This document shows positions 1 to 8,497 of a stretch of DNA of 64,000 bases, piece by piece. How positions within the stretch are numbered: position 1 is the stretch's first letter; every line of letters starts with the position of its first letter. Origin of the DNA: Sphingorhabdus lacus (GTDB lineage Bacteria; Pseudomonadota; Alphaproteobacteria; Sphingomonadales; Sphingomonadaceae); assembly GCF_009768975.1 (NCBI RefSeq), contig NZ_CP035733.1, positions 2,400,001 to 2,464,000 of the forward strand. Reading direction: 5' to 3'. The position numbers were made by a program, and so were the translations under genes. Below the pieces are notes generated by a model. That model did not search any database. It was not told the DNA's origin and saw only the letters and a list, made by a program, of their open reading frames with translations.

Positions 1-96
1 ATTCCGTCAACAGCCTTTTGCAATTTTATTTCAAAAATTTTGCACTGGCCCGGAAATTCGAGGCTTTGGTAAGCTTTTGCCCTTAACAGGAAGAGC

Positions 97-1608
97 ATGG
101 ATATTAGTGCCCTGAACCAAGATGTAGCGTCCGAAGACTTTGGAAAGCGGGTTAAATCCGCGGTTTTCTGGAGATCAGGGACGCAAATCCTGTCGCAGCT
201 GATCAGCTGGGGCGCGACTCTTTCCGTCATCCGAATCCTTGAGCCGAGCGACTATGGTTTATTTGCCATGACATCGGTCGTGCTCGTTTTTCTCAACTTT
301 TTGAATGGCTACGGCTTCGTTTCGGCACTGATTCAGTCGGAAAAGGTCGAGCCGATTCGGATTCGACAGGCTTTTGGCATGCTGATTCTTCTCAATGCGG
401 GCCTTGCCGCCATCCAATTCTTCGCCGTCGCCCCCCTCGCGGCAGCCTATTATGAAGAATCGGTCGTGGGCGAGATGCTCCGGTGGCAGTCACTTATATA
501 TCTATCGACGCCTTTCCTGATTCTTCCCGAAGCGATGCTCACCCGGAATCTGGATTTCAAAAAGCCGGCGATCGTGAATCTGACATCCGCATTTGTTGGC
601 GCGGTGATTGCTTTGGGGATGGCCTTTAATGGCTACGGCGTTTGGACTCTTGTCTTCGCACCCATCGCTATTTTCTGGACGCGGGCAATTGCGTTGATGA
701 TTGCGACCCGATTCTGGGTGCGCCCAAGCTTCAACTTCAAAGGAGCAGGATCGATTTTCAGCTTCGGCACCATGATGCTGGTCGCCCATGGCTTCTGGAT
801 CGTGCAAAGCCAGTGCGACATCTTCATCGCCGGACGCGCCTTCGATAACCATCAGCTGGGCCTTTATGCCGAGGCTTTGTTTCTGACGCAGATCTTTGCC
901 GCAAAATTTGTGCCGCCGCTGAATGAAGTCGCCTTCCCCGCCTATGCCAGGCTGCAAAATGACCGGGAGGCGCTCTCCGCCGGCTTTTTGAAAGCCGTGC
1001 GGTTGATCATGCTTATATCCTGCCCGCTCTATCTCGGCATGGCGGTCACCGCGCAGCCGCTTGTCGATGTGGTGATGGGACCCAAATGGACCGAGGCCGC
1101 GCCGCTTGTCGCGATTCTCGCGCTGGCCATGCCGGTGATGACGCTGCACATATTATTTGCGCCCGCCTTAAATGCGCTGGGTCTGCCGAATATCGTTGTC
1201 CGCAATTCGCTCTTCGGTGCACTGCTCATGCCAAGCGTCTATCTCTTCGCCGTCCAATATGGCGCCGATGGCCTCGCCTGGGGATGGCTGGTCGCGTTTC
1301 CGATCCTTCTTCTATTCACCATCTACCAGGCGCGGCCGCATATCGGTTTTGGTATCGCCGGTCTGGCCAGTGCAGTTCTGCCGGGCCTTGCCGCAGCGGC
1401 CGCAATGGCGGGACTTGTCTGGACGCTGGACCATATGGTCCTGACCGCGCTGTGGCCGGATGTGCCCGCCCTGCTTCATCTGGCCGCGCTCGCGGCTGCG
1501 GGCGGGATCGTTTATACCGCCATGCTCTGGTTCGGAGCGCGGGCGACATTCATGGAAGTCGTCAACCTGCTCGTCAAACGCAAGCCGCCCGAACCCGCTA
1601 TGCCTTGA
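97..1608 (+). CDS. Wzx/MOP-family polysaccharide flippase
   Basis: A 503-residue integral membrane protein with about 12 to 14 hydrophobic segments spread over its whole length. The N-terminal part (SGTQILSQLISWGATLSVIR, then EPSDYGLFAM near residue 50) is typical of the WzxC-like branch of the MOP exporter superfamily, which flips lipid-linked oligosaccharides across the inner membrane for exopolysaccharide or O-antigen assembly. The ATG is preceded by AGGAAG at a good spacing. It is the only polysaccharide gene seen, so the window edge probably cuts a surface-polysaccharide cluster. Its 3' end overlaps the convergent oxygenase gene by 11 bases. The family call is firm; the substrate is unknown. 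Confidence 0.85.
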   Translation: MDISALNQDVASEDFGKRVKSAVFWRSGTQILSQLISWGATLSVIRILEPSDYGLFAMTSVVLVFLNFLNGYGFVSALIQSEKVEPIRIRQAFGMLILLNAGLAAIQFFAVAPLAAAYYEESVVGEMLRWQSLIYLSTPFLILPEAMLTRNLDFKKPAIVNLTSAFVGAVIALGMAFNGYGVWTLVFAPIAIFWTRAIALMIATRFWVRPSFNFKGAGSIFSFGTMMLVAHGFWIVQSQCDIFIAGRAFDNHQLGLYAEALFLTQIFAAKFVPPLNEVAFPAYARLQNDREALSAGFLKAVRLIMLISCPLYLGMAVTAQPLVDVVMGPKWTEAAPLVAILALAMPVMTLHILFAPALNALGLPNIVVRNSLFGALLMPSVYLFAVQYGADGLAWGWLVAFPILLLFTIYQARPHIGFGIAGLASAVLPGLAAAAAMAGLVWTLDHMVLTALWPDVPALLHLAALAAAGGIVYTAMLWFGARATFMEVVNLLVKRKPPEPAMP

Positions 1609-2536
1609 GCAGGCCGATTTCGATCAGCCGCTCTTTCAGATAATCGTCTGCAAGAATCGGATCGGGATAACGATTCGGATTGTCCGCACTGATGCACTGC
1701 GGCAGCGTCGCGATCGGGAAGTCCGAACGGGCGTGCAGGAAATAGGGCATCGAATAGCGGCTGAAACGCGATCGTTCGCCCGACGGGTTGACCACACGGT
1801 GGGTGGTCGACGGCAACACATGGTTGGTCAATCGCTGCAACATATCGCCGACATTGACGGCGAGGCCACCCTCCGGCGGGGACACGTCCATCCAGCTACC
1901 ATCCGGGCGCAGGATCTGCAGGCCGGCTTCCTCTGCACCAAGCAACAAAGTAATCAGATTGATATCCTCATGCGCGCCGGCGCGTATGCAACCTTCCGCG
2001 TCGCCGGCGATGGGCGGGTAATGCAAAAGGCGCAAAATCGAATTGCCGTCCGCAATGGCCGGATCGAACCAGTCCGCAGGCAATTCGAGATAACGGGCAA
2101 TCGAGGACAGGATTCGCGCGCCGACCTTGTCCATTTCGGCATAGAGGGTTTCAAAGGTCTCTTTGAATTCGGGAACAGGTGGCCAGACATTGGGCAACAT
2201 CGATGTAGCGAGCGGGCTGGACGGGTCCATCGTCCGGCCGACATGCCAGAATTCTTTCAGGTCATGGAATTCGGCACCCTTGGCGATTTCTGTCTTGAAC
2301 GGCGTATATCCCCGTTGCCCTGCGAGCGCCTTGTCATAGCCGCCCATCTTTTCCGATTCGGGCAGCTCGAACAGCTCTTTGGTCAGGGCCCAGGCCTTGG
2401 CAACCAGCGCGGGGTCCAGGCCATGGTCAACAACAGTTGCAAATCCATAGGTCTTGAAGGAATCGCCAAGCTGCTGGCCAAGGGCATCAGCGTCGTCGTG
2501 GCGCAGTGAAATAATAGGCATCATACTCATATCCAT
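1598..2536 (-). CDS. 2OG-Fe(II) dioxygenase, isopenicillin N synthase-like family
   Basis: A 312-residue cytosolic enzyme. The jelly-roll core carries the iron triad H189-x-D191 (in AGAHEDINLITLL) and H247 (STTHRVV), and the 2-oxoglutarate-binding R258-x-S260 pair (SRFSRY). This is the standard motif set of the plant-type/IPNS 2-oxoglutarate oxygenases, whose bacterial members oxidise small molecules; the substrate cannot be read from sequence. I chose the ATG at 2536 because AAGGG lies 8 bases upstream; ATGs at 2530, 2524 and 2521 are alternatives. It is divergent from the EVE gene, with only 64 bases between them. Confidence 0.85.
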   Translation of the reverse strand: MDMSMMPIISLRHDDADALGQQLGDSFKTYGFATVVDHGLDPALVAKAWALTKELFELPESEKMGGYDKALAGQRGYTPFKTEIAKGAEFHDLKEFWHVGRTMDPSSPLATSMLPNVWPPVPEFKETFETLYAEMDKVGARILSSIARYLELPADWFDPAIADGNSILRLLHYPPIAGDAEGCIRAGAHEDINLITLLLGAEEAGLQILRPDGSWMDVSPPEGGLAVNVGDMLQRLTNHVLPSTTHRVVNPSGERSRFSRYSMPYFLHARSDFPIATLPQCISADNPNRYPDPILADDYLKERLIEIGLLKA

Positions 2537-2572
2537 GCAAATAGCCCTTGACCTAAAGCGTGGCCAGCGAAA

Positions 2573-2586
2573 TTGACTTTGATCAA
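2573..2586. promoter_or_regulatory. FNR/FixK-like box (TTGA-N6-TCAA)
   Basis: The sequence TTGACTTTGATCAA matches the FNR/FixK consensus in both half-sites. It lies in the divergent gap between the 2OG oxygenase and the EVE gene, but only 14 bases before the EVE start and next to its ribosome binding site. That is not a standard activating position for either gene, so it may be a repressing site or a chance match. Confidence 0.3.
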
Positions 2587-2600
2587 ACAGGAGCTTTCGC

Positions 2601-3014
2601 ATGAAAAAACAATATTGGCTGATGAAGTCGGAACCCGACGTATATAGCTATGACGATCTGGTGTCCGAAGGCGAAGGCACGTGGGACGGGGTACGCAACC
2701 ATACGGCAGCCATCCACCTGCGGACAATGAAAGTGGGCGATGAGGCCTTTTTCTACCACAGCAATATCGGCCTCGAAATTGTCGGGATCATCACGATCAG
2801 CCAGGAGCATTTCATCGATCCCACTGATGAAAAGGCCCGCTTTGTGGCCGTGAAGGTGAAGCCGGTGCGCAAGATTGCCAACAGCGTCACCCTAAAAGCT
2901 ATCAAGGCCAACCCGAAACTGGCCGCGATGGAGCTGATCCGCCAGTCCCGCCTGTCCGTTGCGCCGGTGCGACCGGAGGAGTGGAAGGAAATCCTGAAAA
3001 TGGCCGGCGAATGA
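2601..3014 (+). CDS. EVE domain protein
   Basis: A 137-residue single-domain protein covering the whole EVE fold. The start MKKQYWLMKSEPDVYSYDDL and the WDGVRNHTAAIHLR segment (about residues 29-42) are hallmarks of the bacterial EVE family, PUA-like proteins related to human THYN1. In other contexts EVE domains bind modified bases in nucleic acids; a specific ligand here is unknown. GGAGC precedes the ATG. The stop codon overlaps the next start as ATGA, so it is translationally coupled to the ATP-grasp gene. Confidence 0.9.
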   Translation: MKKQYWLMKSEPDVYSYDDLVSEGEGTWDGVRNHTAAIHLRTMKVGDEAFFYHSNIGLEIVGIITISQEHFIDPTDEKARFVAVKVKPVRKIANSVTLKAIKANPKLAAMELIRQSRLSVAPVRPEEWKEILKMAGE

Positions 3015-3883
3015 GACCGGCCTCGCTAGCAATATTTTGCCCTGTTCCCAAATATGAAGAAGACTGGTCGCATATAAAGGCCGATTATATTCGCCTGCTT
3101 GGTGAAGACACGGTCTTTGTCGATTGGACACAAGCAAAAGATTTGACGGAATATGATCTAGTGACCCCCTTGCTTGCCTGGGGATATCAGCGCGATTGCC
3201 CCTGCTGGTTCGATCTGCTCGACCGGTTGGAGCGCGACGGCATCCATGTCAGTAACCCTGTTCGAATCCTGCGTTGGAATAGCGACAAAGCCTATCTGGC
3301 CGAACTGGAGGCCGCCGGCATTGCAACGGTGCCGACCCGCATGGCTGAAGCACTGGATGACGCAGCACTGGGGGAAGCGCGTGTCGCGTTCGGCGCGACG
3401 GCATTGGTCATCAAGCCCCCCATATCGGGCGGCGCCGACGGAACATTCCGCCTTGAACGGGGCGATCCGATCCCGCCATCGGTGCGGGGGCAGCGTATGA
3501 TGATCCAACCCTATCTGGCCAACATCGCTGATGAAGGGGAATATTCGCTTTTCTATTTCGCGGGTCGTTTCAGCCACGCCATCATCAAACATCCCGCCAA
3601 AGACGATTTTCGCGTGCAGGACCAATTTGGCGGTTATGAAGAAGCAACCGAAGCGCCGGCCCTGTCGAAGGACCTAGCCGAAGCAGCGCTGACAGCGGCA
3701 TCGAAGATCACGCAAACCGAGGCGCTGGCCTATGCGCGGGTGGACATGCTGCGCGATGGGGAAGGCCGTTTCCGATTGATGGAATTGGAGCTGATAGAGC
3801 CTTCACTTTTCCTGCGATTTGCCGCTGATTCGGGCGAGGCATTCGCCCATGCGCTTCGGTCGAAAGCATCTTCCCGGGGATGA
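3011..3883 (+). CDS. ATP-grasp ligase, GshB/DcsG-like
   Basis: A 290-residue protein with a pre-ATP-grasp N-terminal domain and an ATP-grasp core. The nucleotide-binding segment TALVIKPPISGGADGTFRL (near residues 130-150) and the Mg-ligand strand FRLMELELIEPSLFL (near 250-265) resemble the prokaryotic glutathione synthetase-type ATP-grasp and the cycloserine enzyme DcsG. The expected chemistry is ATP-dependent ligation of a carboxylate to an amine through an acyl phosphate. I chose the ATG at 3011 because it overlaps the EVE stop (ATGA) and starts the folded region. The substrate is unknown. Confidence 0.8.
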   Translation: MRPASLAIFCPVPKYEEDWSHIKADYIRLLGEDTVFVDWTQAKDLTEYDLVTPLLAWGYQRDCPCWFDLLDRLERDGIHVSNPVRILRWNSDKAYLAELEAAGIATVPTRMAEALDDAALGEARVAFGATALVIKPPISGGADGTFRLERGDPIPPSVRGQRMMIQPYLANIADEGEYSLFYFAGRFSHAIIKHPAKDDFRVQDQFGGYEEATEAPALSKDLAEAALTAASKITQTEALAYARVDMLRDGEGRFRLMELELIEPSLFLRFAADSGEAFAHALRSKASSRG

Positions 3884-3971
3884 AGGATGGAACCAATTAC
3901 CCGCGTAGCGATTGACTCTGCGTATCGGCCTGCAGTTCCGCAGAGCCGGATCGCGCAGAAAGGAACAGATC

Positions 3972-4154
3972 ATGGGCGAATTGAAAGACAAAGCCAAAGG
4001 CCTCGGCAACGAGATCGCCGGCAACATCAAGCAGGCTGCTGGCCGTGCCACCAACAACCCGCAGCTTGAAGCTGAAGGCATGGCGCAAGAGCGCAAAGGC
4101 GAAGCTCAAGGCCTGAAGGGCAAGGTGAAGGGTGCATTAGGCGACAAGGTCTAA
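3972..4154 (+). CDS. CsbD family stress protein
   Basis: A 60-residue very hydrophilic protein, MGELKDKAKGLGNEIAG at the start, with the Lys/Gly/Ala-rich repeats GNIKQAAG and AQGLKGKVKGALGDKV that define the CsbD family. Homologues are abundant general-stress proteins of unknown biochemical role. The start is set by AGAAAGGAAC six bases upstream of the ATG; an upstream in-frame extension lacks family similarity. It stands alone, followed by a clear terminator. Confidence 0.9.
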   Translation: MGELKDKAKGLGNEIAGNIKQAAGRATNNPQLEAEGMAQERKGEAQGLKGKVKGALGDKV

Positions 4155-4176
4155 TTCCTCCCCCAATAGCAGATAG

Positions 4177-4203
4177 AGGGTCGCCCATGTGGCGGCCCTT
4201 TTC
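4177..4203 (+). terminator. Rho-independent terminator after the CsbD gene
   Basis: GGGTCGCC (4178-4185) pairs with GGCGGCCC (4191-4198) around a CATGT loop, with one G-T wobble, followed by TTTT. It lies 23 bases after the CsbD stop and just before the convergent GST stop. Confidence 0.75.
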
Positions 4204-4205
4204 AT

Positions 4206-4892
4206 TTACGTCTTGCGGAAGTCGGCTGTAACCTCGCCACAGGCCCGAAGCTCTTCTTCATGCCCTTCTTCACGCCAGCTTTCGGTCAAGGCATCCTTTT
4301 CCCATGCCAGCATCGGATCGAGGCCCAGCATATGATCGACCCACTGCTGCCCGGCCTTGCCGACATCAAGGCCATAGGTCCGCACACGAAAAGCAACCGG
4401 GGCAAAGAAGGCGTCGACCGCTGTGAATTTTTCGCCCGCAAGGAAGGGGCCGCCAAAATTGTCCAACCCTTCGGTCCATAGTTCGGCGATGCGCGCCACG
4501 TCGCGGCGCAGCGCGTCGGACATTGGCTTGGTTCGGACACGCACACCAACATTCATGGTGCAGTCGTTGCGCAGGGCACTAAATCCGCCATGCATCTCAC
4601 AGGTCGCGCACATCGCCCAGGCCCGGGCTGCTTCTTCCATCGGCCAAATCCCCTCGTGCCGGTCGGCAAGGTAAAGGGCTATCCCCAATGAATCATGGAT
4701 GGTGCGTCCATCATGCTTCAGCACCGGCACCTGGCCGGTCGGCGAAAAGGCGCGGAACGCGTCATAGTTGCTAACCGCAGCAAAGGGTTCCAGCGTGTCG
4801 ACAAAGGGGATGCCAAGATAGGTCATCAATAACCATGGCCGAAGGCTCCAGCTCGAATAGTTCCGGTTCGCGGTGATGAGTGTGTATGTCAC
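4206..4892 (-). CDS. Glutathione S-transferase family protein
   Basis: A 228-residue cytosolic protein. The N-terminal thioredoxin-fold domain (about residues 1-80) starts YTLITANRNYSSWSLRPWLLM and holds the cis-proline TGQVPVLKHDG motif and the IHDSLGIALYLAD glutathione-contact region. An all-helical C-terminal domain follows. The NYSSWSLRPW start is typical of a bacterial GST branch related to maleylacetoacetate isomerase-like enzymes. Expected role is glutathione conjugation or peroxide/xenobiotic handling; the substrate is unknown. It is 12 bases downstream of the serine hydrolase and probably cotranscribed. Confidence 0.85.
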   Translation of the reverse strand: MTYTLITANRNYSSWSLRPWLLMTYLGIPFVDTLEPFAAVSNYDAFRAFSPTGQVPVLKHDGRTIHDSLGIALYLADRHEGIWPMEEAARAWAMCATCEMHGGFSALRNDCTMNVGVRVRTKPMSDALRRDVARIAELWTEGLDNFGGPFLAGEKFTAVDAFFAPVAFRVRTYGLDVGKAGQQWVDHMLGLDPMLAWEKDALTESWREEGHEEELRACGEVTADFRKT

Positions 4893-4904
4893 AAAAATGC
4901 CCTT

Positions 4905-6164
4905 TCACTGTTCCGCGTCGGGGGTCGACGCCAACGGTGGCAAATCGCTGAAGTCCAGCCACTGGCTATCCGCTTTCCCATAATAGCTGTCCATGACGGC
5001 AAACGGAATGCGAAACGGTCGCCCCCAATTGCTGTTCCACATCACCACGGCGCCCGTGCGCGTGGCCGGTTCGAAGATCATGGTCGCGCGATAGCCGTCG
5101 ACAGCGCCCGAATGCCCTGCAAGGCGATGGCCGTCATAGGTGAAATTCCGCCAGCCGAGGCCATAGCTCGCATCGCTGTTCGCCTGCCGCAATGCCCCAC
5201 CATAAAGATTTTGTGTGGCGACACGGGGCATATGCGTGATGCGCAAGGTCGATTCAGGCAACACCTTCGCCTGCTGCCCCATCATCGCCTGCATCCAGCG
5301 GGCAAAGTCGACAATGTTGCTATTCACCCCAGCAGCGGCGGGCACCCGCCAATAGGCATCGCGCAAGGTGCGAACCTGCGCGCCGTTATGCGGACGAGCC
5401 CATTGCTTGGCCCCGGTCAGTCCCGCCATACCATAGGTCGCACTGGTCATGCCCAAGGGCAGGAACAGCCGTTCGCTGACCGCATCCGCGAAAGGCCGCT
5501 TGGCAGCCTGCGCCAATATCTCACTGGCATCGTCAAAGGCGATATTCTGGTAAGTATGGCACGTCCCGGGCAGGCATTGCAGGGGCGCAGCGAACAGCCG
5601 CGCCCGCAAGTCGGCCGGATTTTCGCCCTCCTCCAGCTTTTCATCATAGGCATTTTTGGTGAGCCCGGTTTGCTGGGCCAGCAATTGCGCAAATGTCAGT
5701 CGTGTTTCCGCCCCGCCCGGAAGCCGGAGCGAGCTTTTCCACGACGACACAGGTTGTTCCAAATCGATAGCGGCTTCACTCGCCAAATTTGCCGCAAGCG
5801 CCCCGGTCACTGTTTTGGAGACGGAGGCCCACCGAAAGATGCTGGCAGGCGTAACCGGGCTTCCGTCGGTGCGGTCCAGCACGCCGTAAGTCCCCACAAA
5901 GCGGAGCTCGCCATTTTCAACAATGGCCACGGCGAGACCCGCCATCTCCGGCCGCGATGCCATTGCGGCAAGACGTCCGTCCAGATCGACATAGTCAATC
6001 CGGCCTTTCCATTCTTCCGGCGTATCGGGAAGATTCGAGGCCTTCTTGCTCGTAATCGCGCGGATCATTGCCGCCGGACTGTCGACGGCGGTTCCGGACA
6101 GACCGTACCAGACAGCCGCCCCTCCAATACCCACAGCAATCAGCGCTTTGGTAATCCGCCGCAT
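4905..6164 (-). CDS. Serine hydrolase, class C beta-lactamase family
   Basis: A 419-residue protein with an N-terminal hydrophobic segment (about residues 5-22), suggesting export with a membrane anchor. The penicillin-recognising fold is marked by S114-V-S-K117, Y205-Q-N207 and the KTG-equivalent H351-S-G353. This motif set defines class C-like serine hydrolases, which include esterases and D-amino-acid peptidases as well as beta-lactamases; HSG rather than KTG argues against a true resistance enzyme. It starts 8 bases after the scoB stop in the same transcription direction. Confidence 0.85.
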   Translation of the reverse strand: MRRITKALIAVGIGGAAVWYGLSGTAVDSPAAMIRAITSKKASNLPDTPEEWKGRIDYVDLDGRLAAMASRPEMAGLAVAIVENGELRFVGTYGVLDRTDGSPVTPASIFRWASVSKTVTGALAANLASEAAIDLEQPVSSWKSSLRLPGGAETRLTFAQLLAQQTGLTKNAYDEKLEEGENPADLRARLFAAPLQCLPGTCHTYQNIAFDDASEILAQAAKRPFADAVSERLFLPLGMTSATYGMAGLTGAKQWARPHNGAQVRTLRDAYWRVPAAAGVNSNIVDFARWMQAMMGQQAKVLPESTLRITHMPRVATQNLYGGALRQANSDASYGLGWRNFTYDGHRLAGHSGAVDGYRATMIFEPATRTGAVVMWNSNWGRPFRIPFAVMDSYYGKADSQWLDFSDLPPLASTPDAEQ

Positions 6165-6172
6165 CGTTTCGG

Positions 6173-6814
6173 TTAAACCGCAACCTCATAATGTGCTGTG
6201 GTCTTGGACGCGACCTCTTCGACTGTCACGCCCGGTGCCGTCTCGATCAGGCGGAAGGGTGAGGCGTGGTCCGGCCGTTGAAAAACCGCAAGATCGGTAA
6301 TGATCATGTCGACGACATTCTTGCCGGTCAGGGGAAGGGTGCAACTCGGGATGAATTTCGGGCTTCCGTCCTTGGCATTATGTTCCATCACAACGATGAT
6401 CTTCTTGACCCCTGCGACCAGATCCATGGCGCCGCCCATGCCCTTGATCATCTTTCCGGGAATCATCCAGTTGGCGATGTCGCCATTTTCGGCAACTTCC
6501 ATCGCTCCCAAAACGGTCAGGTCGATATGTCCGCCGCGGATCATCGCAAAGCTGGCCGCACTATCGAAATAGGCGGTTTGCGGCAATTCGCTGATTGTCT
6601 GCTTACCGGCGTTGATCAGGTCTGCATCCTCTTCCCCTGCATAAGGAAAGGGACCAATGCCCAGCATGCCGTTTTCCGATTGCAGCGTCACTTCCATATC
6701 CGCAGGGACATGGTTCGCCACCAGCGTCGGAATACCGATGCCGAGATTCACATAATATCCATCGCGCAATTCCTGTGCAGCGCGGGCGGCCATTTCGTCG
6801 CGGGTCCAGCTCAA
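6173..6814 (-). CDS. scoB: 3-oxoacid CoA-transferase, subunit B
   Basis: A 213-residue beta subunit. The catalytic glutamate is E47 in the S-E-N-G-M-L-G motif, and [13 protein letters not shown] and [20 protein letters not shown] are family signatures. With ScoA it would move CoA from succinyl-CoA to acetoacetate or a related 3-oxoacid. I infer a TTG start at 6814, overlapping the upstream stop as TTGA, because homologues begin [15 protein letters not shown]; the ATG at 6793 would remove seven conserved residues. Unusually, three unrelated genes separate it from scoA. Confidence 0.92.
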   Translation of the reverse strand: MSWTRDEMAARAAQELRDGYYVNLGIGIPTLVANHVPADMEVTLQSENGMLGIGPFPYAGEEDADLINAGKQTISELPQTAYFDSAASFAMIRGGHIDLTVLGAMEVAENGDIANWMIPGKMIKGMGGAMDLVAGVKKIIVVMEHNAKDGSPKFIPSCTLPLTGKNVVDMIITDLAVFQRPDHASPFRLIETAPGVTVEEVASKTTAHYEVAV

Positions 6815-7137
6815 TGTATCAGTCCATCTTTTTCGGTGGTGGGAATTTCGGTGATGATGTCGGTGGGTCGCGCACGTTCGGCATCGACGCCCTCCCAGAT
6901 GCGGGCCAATGCCTCCGTCTCGGAAATGCCGGTGGCACGCGCCCAAGTCTTCGCCCCGTGCCGGATGCAATCCACCAGCGCGATTCCAAATCCCGCCGGA
7001 TCGCCGCCGACTGGCACCGGGTTGATAAAGCAGGTGACGGGACCACCCTCCTTCGCCCAGACGCGCAGGAACTCCCGGCTATCGCCGATCAATTCCTGAT
7101 AGGGCACAAGATCGATAGGAACGGGCTTTCCGCTCAT
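6811..7137 (-). CDS. DUF5076 family protein
   Basis: A 108-residue soluble protein of unknown function, [20 protein letters not shown] at the start. It looks like the alphaproteobacterial DUF5076 family, recalled from memory and not searched. Conserved-looking parts are [20 protein letters not shown] and [21 protein letters not shown]. Both ends are coupled: ATGA with the acid phosphatase stop and TTGA with the scoB start. An upstream in-frame ATG at 7152 would add only five residues inside the preceding gene. Confidence 0.75.
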   Translation of the reverse strand: MSGKPVPIDLVPYQELIGDSREFLRVWAKEGGPVTCFINPVPVGGDPAGFGIALVDCIRHGAKTWARATGISETEALARIWEGVDAERARPTDIITEIPTTEKDGLIH

Positions 7138-8039
7138 GGGGCAGGCTCCCATTTGGTTTCAGCCGAGAATATCTCGTCATAGCCACCGCGGATCGACGGA
7201 CCATATACGGGGTTGGAAAACAGGAACCAGCCATTGCCCCAAAGCGGCGCAATGGCTGGATGCGTTGCAAGCTTTTTACGGTCTGCAACTGAAATGCCCT
7301 TGGCGTTAAACGCATTGGCAAAATCACCCAGCTGGTCACCGGCCAGCGCCACGACGCAGTAACGGGCCGCGATGGTCGACCGGCGCGCATCCTTGCTGGA
7401 ACCGGTCACATCATCGCCCATCAGGAAAAGCGTTTCGCCATGCTTGAACTCGCCAAGTCCTGCGGCACGCAGCGTATCCTCCGTGCCCTTGGCATTGGCG
7501 GATGTCCGGTTGGTGTTTGCGATAATCGTCACGCCCGCATCGCGCATGGTCTTCAGCGCTTCTATCGCACCGGGCATCGCCAGCGCCTTTCCGGCACCAC
7601 TTTTTTCCCATGCATTCCAGATGGCCGGATCGAAATCCTTGCCCTGTTCAGCCATGAAGCGCATCGCGCCCACATTCCAGATCAGCGTTTCGTCCGCATC
7701 GAATACCGCCGCCAGGGGCTTGGTGCCGCAGCTATCAAAGCGCGGCGCATCGGGCGTTGAGCCGTCGGCCAGTACAGCCTGCGTTTTGATCGCGCGGTTC
7801 AATGCCTTGGCCCGGACAAATTGCGCCATAGCTTGATATGTCTGGGCCGACGCAATCGTTCCTTCGGCCGAACCATAGAGCCATTGCTGTCCCGTGGGGG
7901 GTGATGTGGGTGTGGGCTTTTCACCAATCTGCGTTGCTACAGCTTCCTTGGTCAGGACGGGTGCGGCAACCTGTTCCGCTTGCGTTGCGCATCCGGCAAG
8001 CGCCAATATGGCCAAAGAAATAGTCAAATATCTGCTCAT
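7134..8039 (-). CDS. HAD-superfamily acid phosphatase lipoprotein, e(P4)-like
   Basis: A 301-residue exported lipoprotein: the signal peptide MSRYLTISLAILALAGC ends in a lipobox with acylated C17. The HAD nucleophile motif AVFDADETL puts D114 and D116 in the active site. The order is that of class C/e(P4) outer-membrane acid phosphatases, which dephosphorylate nucleotides or NMN in the periplasm for uptake. Its start overlaps the membrane-protein stop (ATGA). Function beyond phosphomonoesterase is inferred. Confidence 0.85.
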   Translation of the reverse strand: MSRYLTISLAILALAGCATQAEQVAAPVLTKEAVATQIGEKPTPTSPPTGQQWLYGSAEGTIASAQTYQAMAQFVRAKALNRAIKTQAVLADGSTPDAPRFDSCGTKPLAAVFDADETLIWNVGAMRFMAEQGKDFDPAIWNAWEKSGAGKALAMPGAIEALKTMRDAGVTIIANTNRTSANAKGTEDTLRAAGLGEFKHGETLFLMGDDVTGSSKDARRSTIAARYCVVALAGDQLGDFANAFNAKGISVADRKKLATHPAIAPLWGNGWFLFSNPVYGPSIRGGYDEIFSAETKWEPAP

Positions 8040-8497
8040 GTAACCAGCTCCTTTGACTTACGCGCATTTGTCGAAATACTGGGCCACACCCGCCACGTTC
8101 CGACCGCGTAAACCAGTCCATATCCAAGCACGATCAACGACGACCAGATATTGAAAGGCGACCGCAATTGCGGCCAGATCAATATCGGAATGATGAACAA
8201 TCCCCGCAGCAGATAGATTGAGGCGATTGCGACCAGAGCCGTCCGAAGCAGAGGCATGCGACCAATTCGGCCTGCCCCGGAAAAACCATAGGCTGCCCAA
8301 ATAAACAATATCAGCGCAATCGCGGCGGTGACGATAGCAGGCTGCCATAAACCAGCTTCGGCTGCTTTCGCCATCTCTTCGCCTGCCCCAAAGAAACGAT
8401 ACCAATCGCCTCCGCCGATTATACAACCGATGTGGAGCAGCGCAGCACCCGCACTCAACCACCCCGCGATGGCGAGCAATTTTTGACCGTCCTGCAT
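8036..8497 (-). CDS. Hypothetical four-helix membrane protein
   Basis: A 153-residue protein with four predicted membrane segments (about residues 8-28, 52-72, 83-105, 112-132) and a basic tail. I do not recognise the family. The start shares bases with the scoA stop (TAATG) and the stop shares bases with the phosphatase start (ATGA), so it is translated as part of the sco transcript. No functional residues stand out. Confidence 0.7.
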   Translation of the reverse strand: MQDGQKLLAIAGWLSAGAALLHIGCIIGGGDWYRFFGAGEEMAKAAEAGLWQPAIVTAAIALILFIWAAYGFSGAGRIGRMPLLRTALVAIASIYLLRGLFIIPILIWPQLRSPFNIWSSLIVLGYGLVYAVGTWRVWPSISTNARKSKELVT

